Below, in pieces: positions 10,401-22,043 of a stretch of 64,000 nucleotides of DNA. The number at the start of each line of letters is the position of its first letter. Within the stretch, counting starts at the first letter, position 1. Position numbers and translations under genes: made by a program. Source of the stretch: Diacronema lutheri (Eukaryota > Haptophyta > Pavlovophyceae > Pavlovales > Pavlovaceae); the NCBI GenBank assembly GCA_019448385.1, contig JAGTXO010000008.1:992001-1056000 (forward strand), read 5' to 3'. The notes under the pieces were generated by a model. It saw nothing but the letters and a program-made list of their open reading frames with translations. It searched no databases and was not told the DNA's origin.

Positions 10401-13400
10401 ACAAGGGACGGGCTCCTCCCCTCGCGCCAGCGCGCCGCCGTCACGGCCAGCCCCGCGCACGTTCCGGCGTCCGGCACAGGGCCAGCAGGGGCCACCGCAG
10501 GGGCCGCCTCCGCCGCCCTACCCGCCGCCACCGCCGCCCCCTCCGCCGCCGTCACCACCGCGGGACGGAGACGAGGACGAGCGGGGCGTCGGCGGCGACG
10601 ACGACGTCGACGTCGTCGACGACGGGCACGCCGGCGGCGATGATGCCGACGCTCGCGGCCGGCGGCAGCGGCACCGTGCCGGGGCTAGCCGCGCAGACCC
10701 CGCCATGCCGCCGGCCACGGCGCACCGGTCGATGCAGGGCGGCACGTACGCGGCGCTGGACCACCTCACCGTCATGCAGGCCGCGGGTCTGGCGCCTGAT
10801 TCGGCCGTCCCGATGCTGGTCAGCGTGCCGCACGACTTTTCGGAGCGCTTCGCCATGGCTTTCGTGCAGGTGATCCACAAGCTTCGCGACGCCGAGGCGG
10901 ACGAGGGCACCGGCGGCCACGGCGCACGCCAGCCGGCGACAGAACGCGCGCTCAAGATGCTTCTCCTGCTGCCAGCGCTCCTCCTACGCGCGACCCGCGC
11001 CGACAAAGTGAGGGCAGGCAAACAGCTTGCCGCGCGCTTCGCCGCATGGGAGACGGGTGACTACGACCAATTGGTTGCGCACTGGGAGCGCGACTGCTCG
11101 TGGCACGCGGCGCGCGCGTTCCAGTCGTCGCAGGATGCGGCCGAGCGCCTGCACAAGCGCGTGCTCGCACTCATCGCCAAGGGCAAGGTGTCCGACGCGC
11201 GGCGGCTACTGGAGAGCTTGGGTGTCGCCGACATAGCCCGCCCGGAGGTGCTCGCGCAGATGGCAGCCAAACACCCGGTGCGCACGGCGGACGTCGACGA
11301 CGGCCTTGCCGATCGGGACGACTTGCCCCGAGTGGTGGTCTCGCCGGAAGACATCGTGACGGCGTTCCGCAGCCTCGACACGGACAAGGCGGCCGGCGCC
11401 TCGACCTGGCGCTACGAATACCTCATCGCCCTGGTGCCGACCGTGCCCTTCCCGTCGATCATGGCGGCCGATGCGGCACACTCGGGCGCCTACTTTGCGA
11501 CGCGCTTCGCCAACAACTTGCTGCCTGCGTGGTTCAATTTCGTCTTCTCCTCCGTGCGGCTCCTGGCGCTTCGCAAGTGTACGCCCGGGGTGGACGGGCG
11601 CGAGGACGCTCGCCCGGTCGGCATCGGTTGTGCGTTGCGACGGGCGGTGTCCAAGGCGGTGGTCTCGCGCGCATCGCACAAGGCGCTGGCGGCGGGCTAC
11701 TTCGCGCCGCAGCAGCTGGGAGTCGCCGTACCGTCGGGCGGCACCAAGCTCGTCCTCTCCGTGCGCGAACTCCTCGACGCGGATCCCACGCTCTGCATCG
11801 TCGCGGTCGACGTCTCCAACGCCTTCAACTCCATCAGTCGGGCGCATCTCCTGCGCTGCCTGACGGACGTTCGCCTCCCTGAGGACCTCCGAGCGCTCGC
11901 TCGCCTCGCGCTCGCGACGCTCGCTCAAGAGGCGCTGGTCTTCGCGGGCGGCGGCAGCGGCGGGGCACCTCTCCGTGAGCTCGGCTTCCGCAGCTCCGAG
12001 GGCGTCCAGCAGGGTGCACCGGAAAGCTCCTTCTTCTTCGCGGCCGCCATCCAACCTCTTCTCGAGGAGTTCGACGCGCGCCTGGCGCTCCACGGCGGGA
12101 CGGTCCGCGCGGCGCACGACGACGTGTACCTCCTCGGGCGGCCGGTAGATGTCTTCGCCGCGCTTGCGGACTTCACGCGACGGTTGGAGGACCTCGGCCT
12201 TTGCGCCAATGCGGCCAAGTCGCAGTGCTGGATCGACCCGCTCCACATGGCCTCGCTCGAGGCCTGCCGCGGCTCGGTCCCGCTCGGCTCGGTACCAGAC
12301 GGCGCGGGCGGCGCTTCTTACGGCATCGATGTCTACGGCGTGCCCATCGGCGCGCGCGAGTATGTGCACTCGACCCTCAGCACGAAGGCCGACGAGCTTG
12401 CCGGCAAAGCGAACAACATGATTCAGTCGCTCGGCTCGTCGGACAAACAGTCGCTGTGGGTCCTGTTGCGCTGCTCGTTCCAGCACCGCTTCGCATACCT
12501 CACCTCCAACTCCTACCCTTCTGACGCGGCCGGCGCGGCGGCGATCTACGACGCTGCCGTCCTTCGGGTCGCCACCGTCGCCCTCGGCGTCTCGGTGTCC
12601 ACAGATGCTCACGTCTGCCGCCGGCTGTTCCTGCCGGTCGCGCAGCACGGCGGCGGCCTGCGCCGGCAGGCCGACTCTGCGCTCGCGGAAGTCTGGGGCG
12701 CAGCGTGGCGGGTCGTGCCGCACTTGCTCGACACGCTCGCGCCGGACGGCACGGTGCTCATGCAGGGCATCCTCGACCGCCCGGCCATCGCAGCTCGCGT
12801 CGGTCGCGGCGCATTCGAGGACATGCCCACGCAGGGCTGGCGCCAGTTTTTCGCCTCGGGCTCGCGCCTAGGCGGCGAGCTCGAGGCGACGTGGAGTCGC
12901 ATGCAGACGGAGCTGGCCGGATGGGGGCAGCAGCCGGACGGCGTGGAGGTGCGCGTGCTGCACTTGCCCGCTGGGTCGGTCGCACCCGCGGCGCCCGACG
13001 CGGGTCGCAGGCCCAACCTGCAGGCCGACATCACCGGCGACCGCGAGCGCTGCCGCCTCGCGATGCTCGACGCGGAGCACGCCGCCATGCCCCCCTCCAC
13101 ACGCGCGCGCCAGCTGTGGTTCGCACTCGGTCGGGAGAGCGGCTTGTTTCTCTCGTTGCTGCCGCGCGGCCTCGGCGCCTTCTCGTGCGCGGAGTGGGTC
13201 GAGGCCACGGCGCGCTACTTTGGCCTGCCGAGCCCGGCATGCGCGCCGCTCGCGGCGGCGGGCGCGCGCCTCCCGCGCAGCGGCGCGCAGCGGCCGGTGC
13301 CAGTCGACGCTTACGGCGACTCGATCGCTGCGGCGCCCGGCGTCGCGCACGACCACTTCGCCAAGCTTCGGCATGACCCGGTTCTCGCCGCGGTCGCGTC

Positions 13401-14255
13401 GCTCGCCCGCATGGCGGGCGCCTACGTGCGCCTCGAGGACAGTGACATCTTCGGCTCCGTGCTCGCCGGCGTGCCGGCCGCGGGCCGCCGTGCGCTCGGT
13501 CGCCGGCGCGTGCCGACAGTCGACTTCGTCATCGCGCTCCGCAGCCAGCTGAACCTCTTCGAGCTCAAGACGCTCGCCTTCTGCCCGACGCGCTACAAGC
13601 CGTGGGCGGACGCCCGACGCTGCGGGGCAGTGGAGCTGCGCGCGCGCGAGGTGCCGAGGGAGCGGCTACGCGAGTGCGTCGCGCTCGACCGGGAGGTCTT
13701 CGCGGCGCCGGAGGGCCACGTGGGCCCGATGCAGCGGCGCCTCCACGAGTTCCCGCCGCTGCAGGCGGTCGTCGTCGGCAGTTTTGGCGAATGGTCGGCC
13801 GGGCTGGCTACCCTCCTCAAGACGCTCTCGCACATGGGCGCGGACGCGTGGATGGCGCGCATGCGCGCGCCGACTCGCGGTGCCGCCCAGGCGTCGCTCG
13901 AGCGCGTCATGCGCCACCAGCTCGCCGCGTGCGTGGTGCGCGGGCACGCGCAGCTGCTGCTCGCGCGCGCGCGCATGGTGCGCGCGGGGGCGGCGCCGCG
14001 TCGTGCGGCCGACCAGGCGGCGGAAGCGGGCGCTGACGCGTGCGGTGGTTTGGACGGCGTGTATCGCCTGCACGCGGGCGGCGGCACGCGACCGGCAGCG
14101 CGCGGCGGTTAGGCACGTGCGGGCCCTTTGGGCCCGTCGGGCCTCGCTGCCCGCTCGCTGGTGACCGGGATGCGCGGGGATCGACGACATTGGTGGCTGC
14201 TCGATTCCCCCGCAGCTGGTGCTGACCCCGCTGTCCTGACGTAAGCGCCGTTAGT
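10401..14255 (+). mobile_element. LINE-like retroelement, full length, unit 2
   Basis: Same element as in unit 1, flanked by the same 15-bp direct repeat at 10386-10400 and 14256-14270. Identical flanks show that it was copied as part of the unit rather than inserted independently. Confidence 0.85.
10705..14112 (+). CDS. Reverse transcriptase with PD-(D/E)XK-like nuclease, unit 2
   Basis: A 1135-residue ORF with no interruption, the same as the unit 3 protein as far as I could compare. It carries A at residue 110 where unit 1 has S. Domain layout and motifs are as given for unit 1. Confidence 0.9.
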   Translation: MPPATAHRSMQGGTYAALDHLTVMQAAGLAPDSAVPMLVSVPHDFSERFAMAFVQVIHKLRDAEADEGTGGHGARQPATERALKMLLLLPALLLRATRADKVRAGKQLAARFAAWETGDYDQLVAHWERDCSWHAARAFQSSQDAAERLHKRVLALIAKGKVSDARRLLESLGVADIARPEVLAQMAAKHPVRTADVDDGLADRDDLPRVVVSPEDIVTAFRSLDTDKAAGASTWRYEYLIALVPTVPFPSIMAADAAHSGAYFATRFANNLLPAWFNFVFSSVRLLALRKCTPGVDGREDARPVGIGCALRRAVSKAVVSRASHKALAAGYFAPQQLGVAVPSGGTKLVLSVRELLDADPTLCIVAVDVSNAFNSISRAHLLRCLTDVRLPEDLRALARLALATLAQEALVFAGGGSGGAPLRELGFRSSEGVQQGAPESSFFFAAAIQPLLEEFDARLALHGGTVRAAHDDVYLLGRPVDVFAALADFTRRLEDLGLCANAAKSQCWIDPLHMASLEACRGSVPLGSVPDGAGGASYGIDVYGVPIGAREYVHSTLSTKADELAGKANNMIQSLGSSDKQSLWVLLRCSFQHRFAYLTSNSYPSDAAGAAAIYDAAVLRVATVALGVSVSTDAHVCRRLFLPVAQHGGGLRRQADSALAEVWGAAWRVVPHLLDTLAPDGTVLMQGILDRPAIAARVGRGAFEDMPTQGWRQFFASGSRLGGELEATWSRMQTELAGWGQQPDGVEVRVLHLPAGSVAPAAPDAGRRPNLQADITGDRERCRLAMLDAEHAAMPPSTRARQLWFALGRESGLFLSLLPRGLGAFSCAEWVEATARYFGLPSPACAPLAAAGARLPRSGAQRPVPVDAYGDSIAAAPGVAHDHFAKLRHDPVLAAVASLARMAGAYVRLEDSDIFGSVLAGVPAAGRRALGRRRVPTVDFVIALRSQLNLFELKTLAFCPTRYKPWADARRCGAVELRAREVPRERLRECVALDREVFAAPEGHVGPMQRRLHEFPPLQAVVVGSFGEWSAGLATLLKTLSHMGADAWMARMRAPTRGAAQASLERVMRHQLAACVVRGHAQLLLARARMVRAGAAPRRAADQAAEAGADACGGLDGVYRLHAGGGTRPAARGG

Positions 14256-14498
14256 GTTTCTGGACTTTCTGCGTCAAGCTGCCAAGGCTCCAATGCCACA
14301 AGGGCCAAGGCGCCCGCCGCCCACGGCAAACCGCCTGCACACACCGGCAACGCATGCGACACAGAAGTCCACAGGGAAACACCATGATGGGGGTTTCACA
14401 CCCTTGCGACCACTGACCGGGCCGAATCCCCTGCTGGTGTGCAATGCGGTGAGCCACCGACCGGCCCAAATCCGCCTGCGTGCAGTGCGGTGAGCCAC

Positions 14499-15002
14499 TC
14501 AGCCCTGCTGCTCAGTCGATCCCTTCACGAGCGCAATACCAATAAGTGCAAGGAAACCAAGAGCAAGCACGCAAATGACGACGCTGAACTTAAGGTCGAG
14601 CTGCGCGAACTGCGCAGAGAGCTGCACAACCTCCTTGTTCGTAGCGGCGAACTGCGCAGAGAGCTGCACAACCTCCTTGTTCGTAGCGGCGAACTGCGCA
14701 GAGAGCTGCACAACCTCCTTGTTCGTAGCGGCGAACTGCGCAGAGAGCTGCACAACCTCCTTGTTCATAGCGGCGAACTGCGCAGCGGTCTCCTTGTTCA
14801 TAGCGGCGAACTGCGCAGCAGTCTCCTTGCTCGCAGCGTCGAACCGGTTGTCAATGAAGATGTACGCGCCCAGCAGGGTAGCTGAGAATGTCGCCAATGT
14901 GGCCAGGGTGGACGCGATGATGTTCAGCCACTGGAGCTCGCCCGGTGGCGGCGGCGGCTGCGGCTGCGGTGATGGCGGCGGCGTCGGTGGGGCCGCCACC
15001 AT
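14499..15002 (-). CDS. Two-helix membrane protein with coiled-coil repeats, unit 2 (4 repeats)
   Basis: A 167-residue version of the membrane protein with four 14-residue NKEVVQLSAQFAAT units instead of three, lengthening the predicted coil by two heptads. Both flanking helices are unchanged, except that the segment STLATLATFS here has L where unit 1 has M. Confidence 0.6.
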   Translation of the reverse strand: MVAAPPTPPPSPQPQPPPPPGELQWLNIIASTLATLATFSATLLGAYIFIDNRFDAASKETAAQFAAMNKETAAQFAAMNKEVVQLSAQFAATNKEVVQLSAQFAATNKEVVQLSAQFAATNKEVVQLSAQFAQLDLKFSVVICVLALGFLALIGIALVKGSTEQQG

Positions 15003-15529
15003 CCTCAAATGCCGATACGTGCGCTCTGGCGCGCGAGACAGGAGCGGCGACGCACGAGAGCCACACGGTCCAAAGATGCACGAATGCGTGCCCGGCTGCC
15101 ACATGACGGCACCATGGAGAGGCGTACTGAGCCAGACGAAGAGGACGCACGCTGCGTACAACGAGGGGAGCGACAGACAGAAAGCGGCACGCGATAAGCA
15201 CGAAAAGCGTGGATGCGCGCCGCATGTCGCGATCGCGAGCGGCGCGGAGGCGTCTCGGCGAGCGACCGCGCGAGCGAACGCGCATGGCGCACCCTGCATC
15301 GGGAGGCAAGCGCAAGGACGATGCTGAGGAGCTGCGCGGCGAAGGATGCTGGGCATGACGCAAGCGGCAGCGCGCCAGAAAGCCGTCGCAGGAGGGCGGG
15401 CGGCTCGGATGCGAGCAATGGCCGTCTTTCCGCAAGCAAGATGGCGGCCGGCGCTTTGGAGCCCAAACAAATCTGCTCAGAGCAAACTCATCGGCGAGTG
15501 GTGAATCGCGAGCACGTCGGGCGAGAAGC

Positions 15530-16099
15530 GCCCTGGCTGGACGCGCGTACCTCCCCACGCGCTACGACCAGTCGGACAACCGGCGCTTCCAGGCGGCTGA
15601 GCGGCGGACGGCTGCCGTCGGCGGCGAGGGGCGTCGCGCGTGCGCCCAGCTCGACGAGGAGCTCTTCGGCGCGCAGCAGGGCCAGATGGGCCTGATGCAG
15701 GCGCGCCTTGACTCATTCCCGCCGGTGCGCGCGCTCGTCATCGGCTCGTTTGGCGAGTGGTCGGCCGGCCTCGCCGACCTGCTCGCGACCTTCTCGCACA
15801 TGGGCGCGGACGCGTGGATGGCGCGCATGAGCGCGCCCTTGCGCGGCGTCGCCCAGGCGGCGCTCGAGCGGCACATGCGCCTCCAGCTCGCCGCGTGTGT
15901 CGTGCCTGGGCACGCGCAGCTCCTGCTCGTGCGCGCGCAGATGGCACGCGGACAGACGCCACCGCAGCGCCGGGCAGGCCATGGCGCGCAGGCCGATGTG
16001 GATGCCTGCGGCGGTGTGGACGGCGCTTGCTGCCGCCGGCGCGGTGGCGGCAGCGGCGGTGGCGAAGGCGACGGGCGGGCTCCGGCACGGGTTGGCTAG
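15530..16099 (+). pseudogene. C-terminal fragment of a sister RT ORF, unit 3
   Basis: Near-identical to the unit 2 remnant. One visible change lies in the tail (cgcgcagatggcacgcgg instead of ...gcgcgcgg). It is followed by a 25-base G tract at 16110-16134. Confidence 0.8.
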
Positions 16100-16299
16100 G
16101 CGCGTGAGTGGGGGGGGGGGGGGGGGGGGGGGGGAGTGACTCCTCCGTGTTCCCCGCCCGTGCCGCGCCCTTGCCGTCGCTGTCGTCACCGCTGCCGGCG
16201 TGCACAGGGTTGTCGCCCTGACCTCGGACCTACGCCTTTCGCTCGATACGTTCGCCGCGCCTCGGCCGCGCGAACGTCCCAGCGTAACCGTGCGCGAGC

Positions 16300-17898
16300 G
16301 GCGCCGTACGCATCAACCGGGATGGGGGTGAGGAAGAAGAGGAGGGCGTGCTCAGCGTTGAGCATGTCGAAACGGCAGCGCTCGCGGTCGCCAGTGATGT
16401 AGGCCAAGAGGCTAAGCCGGCGGTCGGTGGGCGGAAGTGGCGGGCGCGACCGAGCCCAGCGGCAGGCGGAGAATTCGCACCTCCGTGTCGCCCTGCCCGT
16501 CACCAAGCTCGGCCTGTATGGCGCGCCAGGCGGAGTCGAGCTCGCGCCCGAGGCGCGAGTCCGAGGCGCGGAACGAGCGCCACCCGTGCGCGCCCATGTC
16601 GGGCGAAGGCGCCGCGCCCGACGCGCGCCGCGAGGGCAGGCCGATCGACGACGACGCCTGCCTCCAGCACCGAGCCATCCGCTGCGCGCGTGTCGAGCAG
16701 GTGCACCAAGGCGAGCCACGCGGCACTCCAGAGCAGGGTGGGCGCTACGTCGACCTGCTTGCGCAGGCCGGCGCTATGCATCGCGATGGGGAGCGGCAGC
16801 CGACGGCAAGCGATGGCACCCGTCGAGTGGGAGAAAGGAAGAGCGACAGTAGCCTGTCGGGCGACGATGTCGTCGAAGGCAGCCGCGGCAGGCAGGGAGT
16901 CCGACACGTACGAATGGCAGATCCGAGCGTTGTGATCAGCTTGTTCGAGAAGCCAGCGATCTCGTCGGTCGTGGTCGCGAATGTCGTGCCCACGTAGCCG
17001 GGCGAGCCCGCCGGCATGCCGTAGACGTTGAGGCCGTAGTAAAGGGCGCCAGTCGCCGGCCCCGCCATTGAATCGAGGGCGAATGCCTCCTGCAGCCCTC
17101 GAGCGTGGCCGCAAAGCGCGGGTCGACCCAGCACGCCGACGTGGCCAGGTTGGCGTGGAGGCCGAGGCCAGCCAGCGTGCTCTCGAAGCGCAAAAGCGCG
17201 GCAGCGACAAAGGGCGGGCGGGCCGACGGCGTAGACGTCGTCGTGACCAGCGCGCGCGGCCCCACCGGCCGCGGCGAGCTCGGCGTCGAGGGCCACGAGC
17301 GCGGGCTGGATGGGGTCGCGAAGACGTGGCTTCCCTCCACCGAGCCCTGCTGCACGCCCTCCAAGCTGCGGAAGAGGAGCTGCGTGAGGGGCGCGCCACC
17401 GCAGCCGCCACAGGCAAACACGAGCGTCTCCGGGCCGAGAGTCGCGTACGCAAGGCGAGCGAGCGCGCGAATCTCGTTGGGGACGCTGGCGTCCGCCACG
17501 TGGCGAAGGGCGGCCAAGAAGAGTCGAGCGTGAAGATGCCGGAGGTATGCTCAGCGTCCAGCAGCTCGCGCAGGCCGAAGATGAGCTTGGTGGCGCCCGC
17601 CTTGACCGTCATCCCGAGCTGCTGCGGCGCGAGGTGGCCCGCGAAGGCATCCGTTGAGGACGCGTTCGCAAAGGTCGCCTTCGTCACCGCCCGTCGGAGC
17701 ACACAAGAGATGGCCCCCGGCCGGGCATCCTCGGGCTCACCAGCAGCCGAGGCGCGTTTGCGCAGCGCAAGGAGGCGCACAGCTGAGAAGACGAAGTTGA
17801 ACCACCCGGGCAGTGCGCCGTTGGCGAAGCGCGTCGCGCGAAGTACGCGCCGGCGACCGTCGCGTCAGCCGCAACGAGCGAGGGGAAGGGCACGGAAT
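16300..17898 (-). pseudogene. Inverted, decayed RT-domain fragment, unit 3
   Basis: Third copy of the minus-strand RT remnant, sharing its frame shifts and internal deletion with unit 2. Confidence 0.8.
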
Positions 17899-17945
17899 TC
17901 AGGATTTTGAGTGGATTTCTGTCGTGACTAGTTTCTGGACTTTCT

Positions 17946-20900
17946 ACAAGGGACGGGCTCCTCCCCTCGCGCCAGCGCGCCGCCGTCACGGCCAGCCCCG
18001 CGCACGTTCCGGCGTCCGGCACAGGGCCAGCAGGGGCCACCGCAGGGGCCGCCTCCGCCGCCCTACCCGCCGCCACCGCCGCCCCCTCCGCCGCCGTCAC
18101 CACCGCGGGACGGAGACGAGGACGAGCGGGGCGTCGGCGGCGACGACGACGTCGACGTCGTCGACGACGGGCACGCCGGCGGCGATGATGCCGACGCTCG
18201 CGGCCGGCGGCAGCGGCACCGTGCCGGGGCTAGCCGCGCAGACCCCGCCATGCCGCCGGCCACGGCGCACCGGTCGATGCAGGGCGGCACGTACGCGGCG
18301 CTGGACCACCTCACCGTCATGCAGGCCGCGGGTCTGGCGCCTGATTCGGCCGTCCCGATGCTGGTCAGCGTGCCGCACGACTTTTCGGAGCGCTTCGCCA
18401 TGGCTTTCGTGCAGGTGATCCACAAGCTTCGCGACGCCGAGGCGGACGAGGGCACCGGCGGCCACGGCGCACGCCAGCCGGCGACAGAACGCGCGCTCAA
18501 GATGCTTCTCCTGCTGCCAGCGCTCCTCCTACGCGCGACCCGCGCCGACAAAGTGAGGGCAGGCAAACAGCTTGCCGCGCGCTTCGCCGCATGGGAGACG
18601 GGTGACTACGACCAATTGGTTGCGCACTGGGAGCGCGACTGCTCGTGGCACGCGGCGCGCGCGTTCCAGTCGTCGCAGGATGCGGCCGAGCGCCTGCACA
18701 AGCGCGTGCTCGCACTCATCGCCAAGGGCAAGGTGTCCGACGCGCGGCGGCTACTGGAGAGCTTGGGTGTCGCCGACATAGCCCGCCCGGAGGTGCTCGC
18801 GCAGATGGCAGCCAAACACCCGGTGCGCACGGCGGACGTCGACGACGGCCTTGCCGATCGGGACGACTTGCCCCGAGTGGTGGTCTCGCCGGAAGACATC
18901 GTGACGGCGTTCCGCAGCCTCGACACGGACAAGGCGGCCGGCGCCTCGACCTGGCGCTACGAATACCTCATCGCCCTGGTGCCGACCGTGCCCTTCCCGT
19001 CGATCATGGCGGCCGATGCGGCACACTCGGGCGCCTACTTTGCGACGCGCTTCGCCAACAACTTGCTGCCTGCGTGGTTCAATTTCGTCTTCTCCTCCGT
19101 GCGGCTCCTGGCGCTTCGCAAGTGTACGCCCGGGGTGGACGGGCGCGAGGACGCTCGCCCGGTCGGCATCGGTTGTGCGTTGCGACGGGCGGTGTCCAAG
19201 GCGGTGGTCTCGCGCGCATCGCACAAGGCGCTGGCGGCGGGCTACTTCGCGCCGCAGCAGCTGGGAGTCGCCGTACCGTCGGGCGGCACCAAGCTCGTCC
19301 TCTCCGTGCGCGAACTCCTCGACGCGGATCCCACGCTCTGCATCGTCGCGGTCGACGTCTCCAACGCCTTCAACTCCATCAGTCGGGCGCATCTCCTGCG
19401 CTGCCTGACGGACGTTCGCCTCCCTGAGGACCTCCGAGCGCTCGCTCGCCTCGCGCTCGCGACGCTCGCTCAAGAGGCGCTGGTCTTCGCGGGCGGCGGC
19501 AGCGGCGGGGCACCTCTCCGTGAGCTCGGCTTCCGCAGCTCCGAGGGCGTCCAGCAGGGTGCACCGGAAAGCTCCTTCTTCTTCGCGGCCGCCATCCAAC
19601 CTCTTCTCGAGGAGTTCGACGCGCGCCTGGCGCTCCACGGCGGGACGGTCCGCGCGGCGCACGACGACGTGTACCTCCTCGGGCGGCCGGTAGATGTCTT
19701 CGCCGCGCTTGCGGACTTCACGCGACGGTTGGAGGACCTCGGCCTTTGCGCCAATGCGGCCAAGTCGCAGTGCTGGATCGACCCGCTCCACATGGCCTCG
19801 CTCGAGGCCTGCCGCGGCTCGGTCCCGCTCGGCTCGGTACCAGACGGCGCGGGCGGCGCTTCTTACGGCATCGATGTCTACGGCGTGCCCATCGGCGCGC
19901 GCGAGTATGTGCACTCGACCCTCAGCACGAAGGCCGACGAGCTTGCCGGCAAAGCGAACAACATGATTCAGTCGCTCGGCTCGTCGGACAAACAGTCGCT
20001 GTGGGTCCTGTTGCGCTGCTCGTTCCAGCACCGCTTCGCATACCTCACCTCCAACTCCTACCCTTCTGACGCGGCCGGCGCGGCGGCGATCTACGACGCT
20101 GCCGTCCTTCGGGTCGCCACCGTCGCCCTCGGCGTCTCGGTGTCCACAGATGCTCACGTCTGCCGCCGGCTGTTCCTGCCGGTCGCGCAGCACGGCGGCG
20201 GCCTGCGCCGGCAGGCCGACTCTGCGCTCGCGGAAGTCTGGGGCGCAGCGTGGCGGGTCGTGCCGCACTTGCTCGACACGCTCGCGCCGGACGGCACGGT
20301 GCTCATGCAGGGCATCCTCGACCGCCCGGCCATCGCAGCTCGCGTCGGTCGCGGCGCATTCGAGGACATGCCCACGCAGGGCTGGCGCCAGTTTTTCGCC
20401 TCGGGCTCGCGCCTAGGCGGCGAGCTCGAGGCGACGTGGAGTCGCATGCAGACGGAGCTGGCCGGATGGGGGCAGCAGCCGGACGGCGTGGAGGTGCGCG
20501 TGCTGCACTTGCCCGCTGGGTCGGTCGCACCCGCGGCGCCCGACGCGGGTCGCAGGCCCAACCTGCAGGCCGACATCACCGGCGACCGCGAGCGCTGCCG
20601 CCTCGCGATGCTCGACGCGGAGCACGCCGCCATGCCCCCCTCCACACGCGCGCGCCAGCTGTGGTTCGCACTCGGTCGGGAGAGCGGCTTGTTTCTCTCG
20701 TTGCTGCCGCGCGGCCTCGGCGCCTTCTCGTGCGCGGAGTGGGTCGAGGCCACGGCGCGCTACTTTGGCCTGCCGAGCCCGGCATGCGCGCCGCTCGCGG
20801 CGGCGGGCGCGCGCCTCCCGCGCAGCGGCGCGCAGCGGCCGGTGCCAGTCGACGCTTACGGCGACTCGATCGCTGCGGCGCCCGGCGTCGCGCACGACCA

Positions 20901-21800
20901 CTTCGCCAAGCTTCGGCATGACCCGGTTCTCGCCGCGGTCGCGTCGCTCGCCCGCATGGCGGGCGCCTACGTGCGCCTCGAGGACAGTGACATCTTCGGC
21001 TCCGTGCTCGCCGGCGTGCCGGCCGCGGGCCGCCGTGCGCTCGGTCGCCGGCGCGTGCCGACAGTCGACTTCGTCATCGCGCTCCGCAGCCAGCTGAACC
21101 TCTTCGAGCTCAAGACGCTCGCCTTCTGCCCGACGCGCTACAAGCCGTGGGCGGACGCCCGACGCTGCGGGGCAGTGGAGCTGCGCGCGCGCGAGGTGCC
21201 GAGGGAGCGGCTACGCGAGTGCGTCGCGCTCGACCGGGAGGTCTTCGCGGCGCCGGAGGGCCACGTGGGCCCGATGCAGCGGCGCCTCCACGAGTTCCCG
21301 CCGCTGCAGGCGGTCGTCGTCGGCAGTTTTGGCGAATGGTCGGCCGGGCTGGCTACCCTCCTCAAGACGCTCTCGCACATGGGCGCGGACGCGTGGATGG
21401 CGCGCATGCGCGCGCCGACTCGCGGTGCCGCCCAGGCGTCGCTCGAGCGCGTCATGCGCCACCAGCTCGCCGCGTGCGTGGTGCGCGGGCACGCGCAGCT
21501 GCTGCTCGCGCGCGCGCGCATGGTGCGCGCGGGGGCGGCGCCGCGTCGTGCGGCCGACCAGGCGGCGGAAGCGGGCGCTGACGCGTGCGGTGGTTTGGAC
21601 GGCGTGTATCGCCTGCACGCGGGCGGCGGCACGCGACCGGCAGCGCGCGGCGGTTAGGCACGTGCGGGCCCTTTGGGCCCGTCGGGCCTCGCTGCCCGCT
21701 CGCTGGTGACCGGGATGCGCGGGGATCGACGACATTGGTGGCTGCTCGATTCCCCCGCAGCTGGTGCTGACCCCGCTGTCCTGACGTAAGCGCCGTTAGT
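17946..21800 (+). mobile_element. LINE-like retroelement, full length, unit 3
   Basis: Third copy, flanked by the 15-bp direct repeat at 17931-17945 and 21801-21815. Confidence 0.85.
18250..21657 (+). CDS. Reverse transcriptase with PD-(D/E)XK-like nuclease, unit 3
   Basis: Open 1135-residue ORF that matches the unit 2 protein. All RT blocks and the nuclease D...ExK triad are kept. Confidence 0.9.
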   Translation: MPPATAHRSMQGGTYAALDHLTVMQAAGLAPDSAVPMLVSVPHDFSERFAMAFVQVIHKLRDAEADEGTGGHGARQPATERALKMLLLLPALLLRATRADKVRAGKQLAARFAAWETGDYDQLVAHWERDCSWHAARAFQSSQDAAERLHKRVLALIAKGKVSDARRLLESLGVADIARPEVLAQMAAKHPVRTADVDDGLADRDDLPRVVVSPEDIVTAFRSLDTDKAAGASTWRYEYLIALVPTVPFPSIMAADAAHSGAYFATRFANNLLPAWFNFVFSSVRLLALRKCTPGVDGREDARPVGIGCALRRAVSKAVVSRASHKALAAGYFAPQQLGVAVPSGGTKLVLSVRELLDADPTLCIVAVDVSNAFNSISRAHLLRCLTDVRLPEDLRALARLALATLAQEALVFAGGGSGGAPLRELGFRSSEGVQQGAPESSFFFAAAIQPLLEEFDARLALHGGTVRAAHDDVYLLGRPVDVFAALADFTRRLEDLGLCANAAKSQCWIDPLHMASLEACRGSVPLGSVPDGAGGASYGIDVYGVPIGAREYVHSTLSTKADELAGKANNMIQSLGSSDKQSLWVLLRCSFQHRFAYLTSNSYPSDAAGAAAIYDAAVLRVATVALGVSVSTDAHVCRRLFLPVAQHGGGLRRQADSALAEVWGAAWRVVPHLLDTLAPDGTVLMQGILDRPAIAARVGRGAFEDMPTQGWRQFFASGSRLGGELEATWSRMQTELAGWGQQPDGVEVRVLHLPAGSVAPAAPDAGRRPNLQADITGDRERCRLAMLDAEHAAMPPSTRARQLWFALGRESGLFLSLLPRGLGAFSCAEWVEATARYFGLPSPACAPLAAAGARLPRSGAQRPVPVDAYGDSIAAAPGVAHDHFAKLRHDPVLAAVASLARMAGAYVRLEDSDIFGSVLAGVPAAGRRALGRRRVPTVDFVIALRSQLNLFELKTLAFCPTRYKPWADARRCGAVELRAREVPRERLRECVALDREVFAAPEGHVGPMQRRLHEFPPLQAVVVGSFGEWSAGLATLLKTLSHMGADAWMARMRAPTRGAAQASLERVMRHQLAACVVRGHAQLLLARARMVRAGAAPRRAADQAAEAGADACGGLDGVYRLHAGGGTRPAARGG

Positions 21801-22043
21801 GTTTCTGGACTTTCTGCGTCAAGCTGCCAAGGCTCCAATGCCACAAGGGCCAAGGCGCCCGCCGCCCACGGCAAACCGCCTGCACACACCGGCAACGCAT
21901 GCGACACAGAAGTCCACAGGGAAACACCATGATGGGGGTTTCACACCCTTGCGACCACTGACCGGGCCGAATCCCCTGCTGGTGTGCAATGCGGTGAGCC
22001 ACCGACCGGCCCAAATCCGCCTGCGTGCAGTGCGGTGAGCCAC

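Larger units (their letters stand above)
7956..15498 (+). repeat. Tandem unit 2 of three (7543 bp)
   Basis: Middle unit of the array. Both junctions read 'ctcatcggcgag|tggtgaatcg'. It matches unit 3 almost base for base apart from the length of the G tract near 8567-8589 and the minisatellite copy number (4 here, 2 in unit 3). Confidence 0.95.
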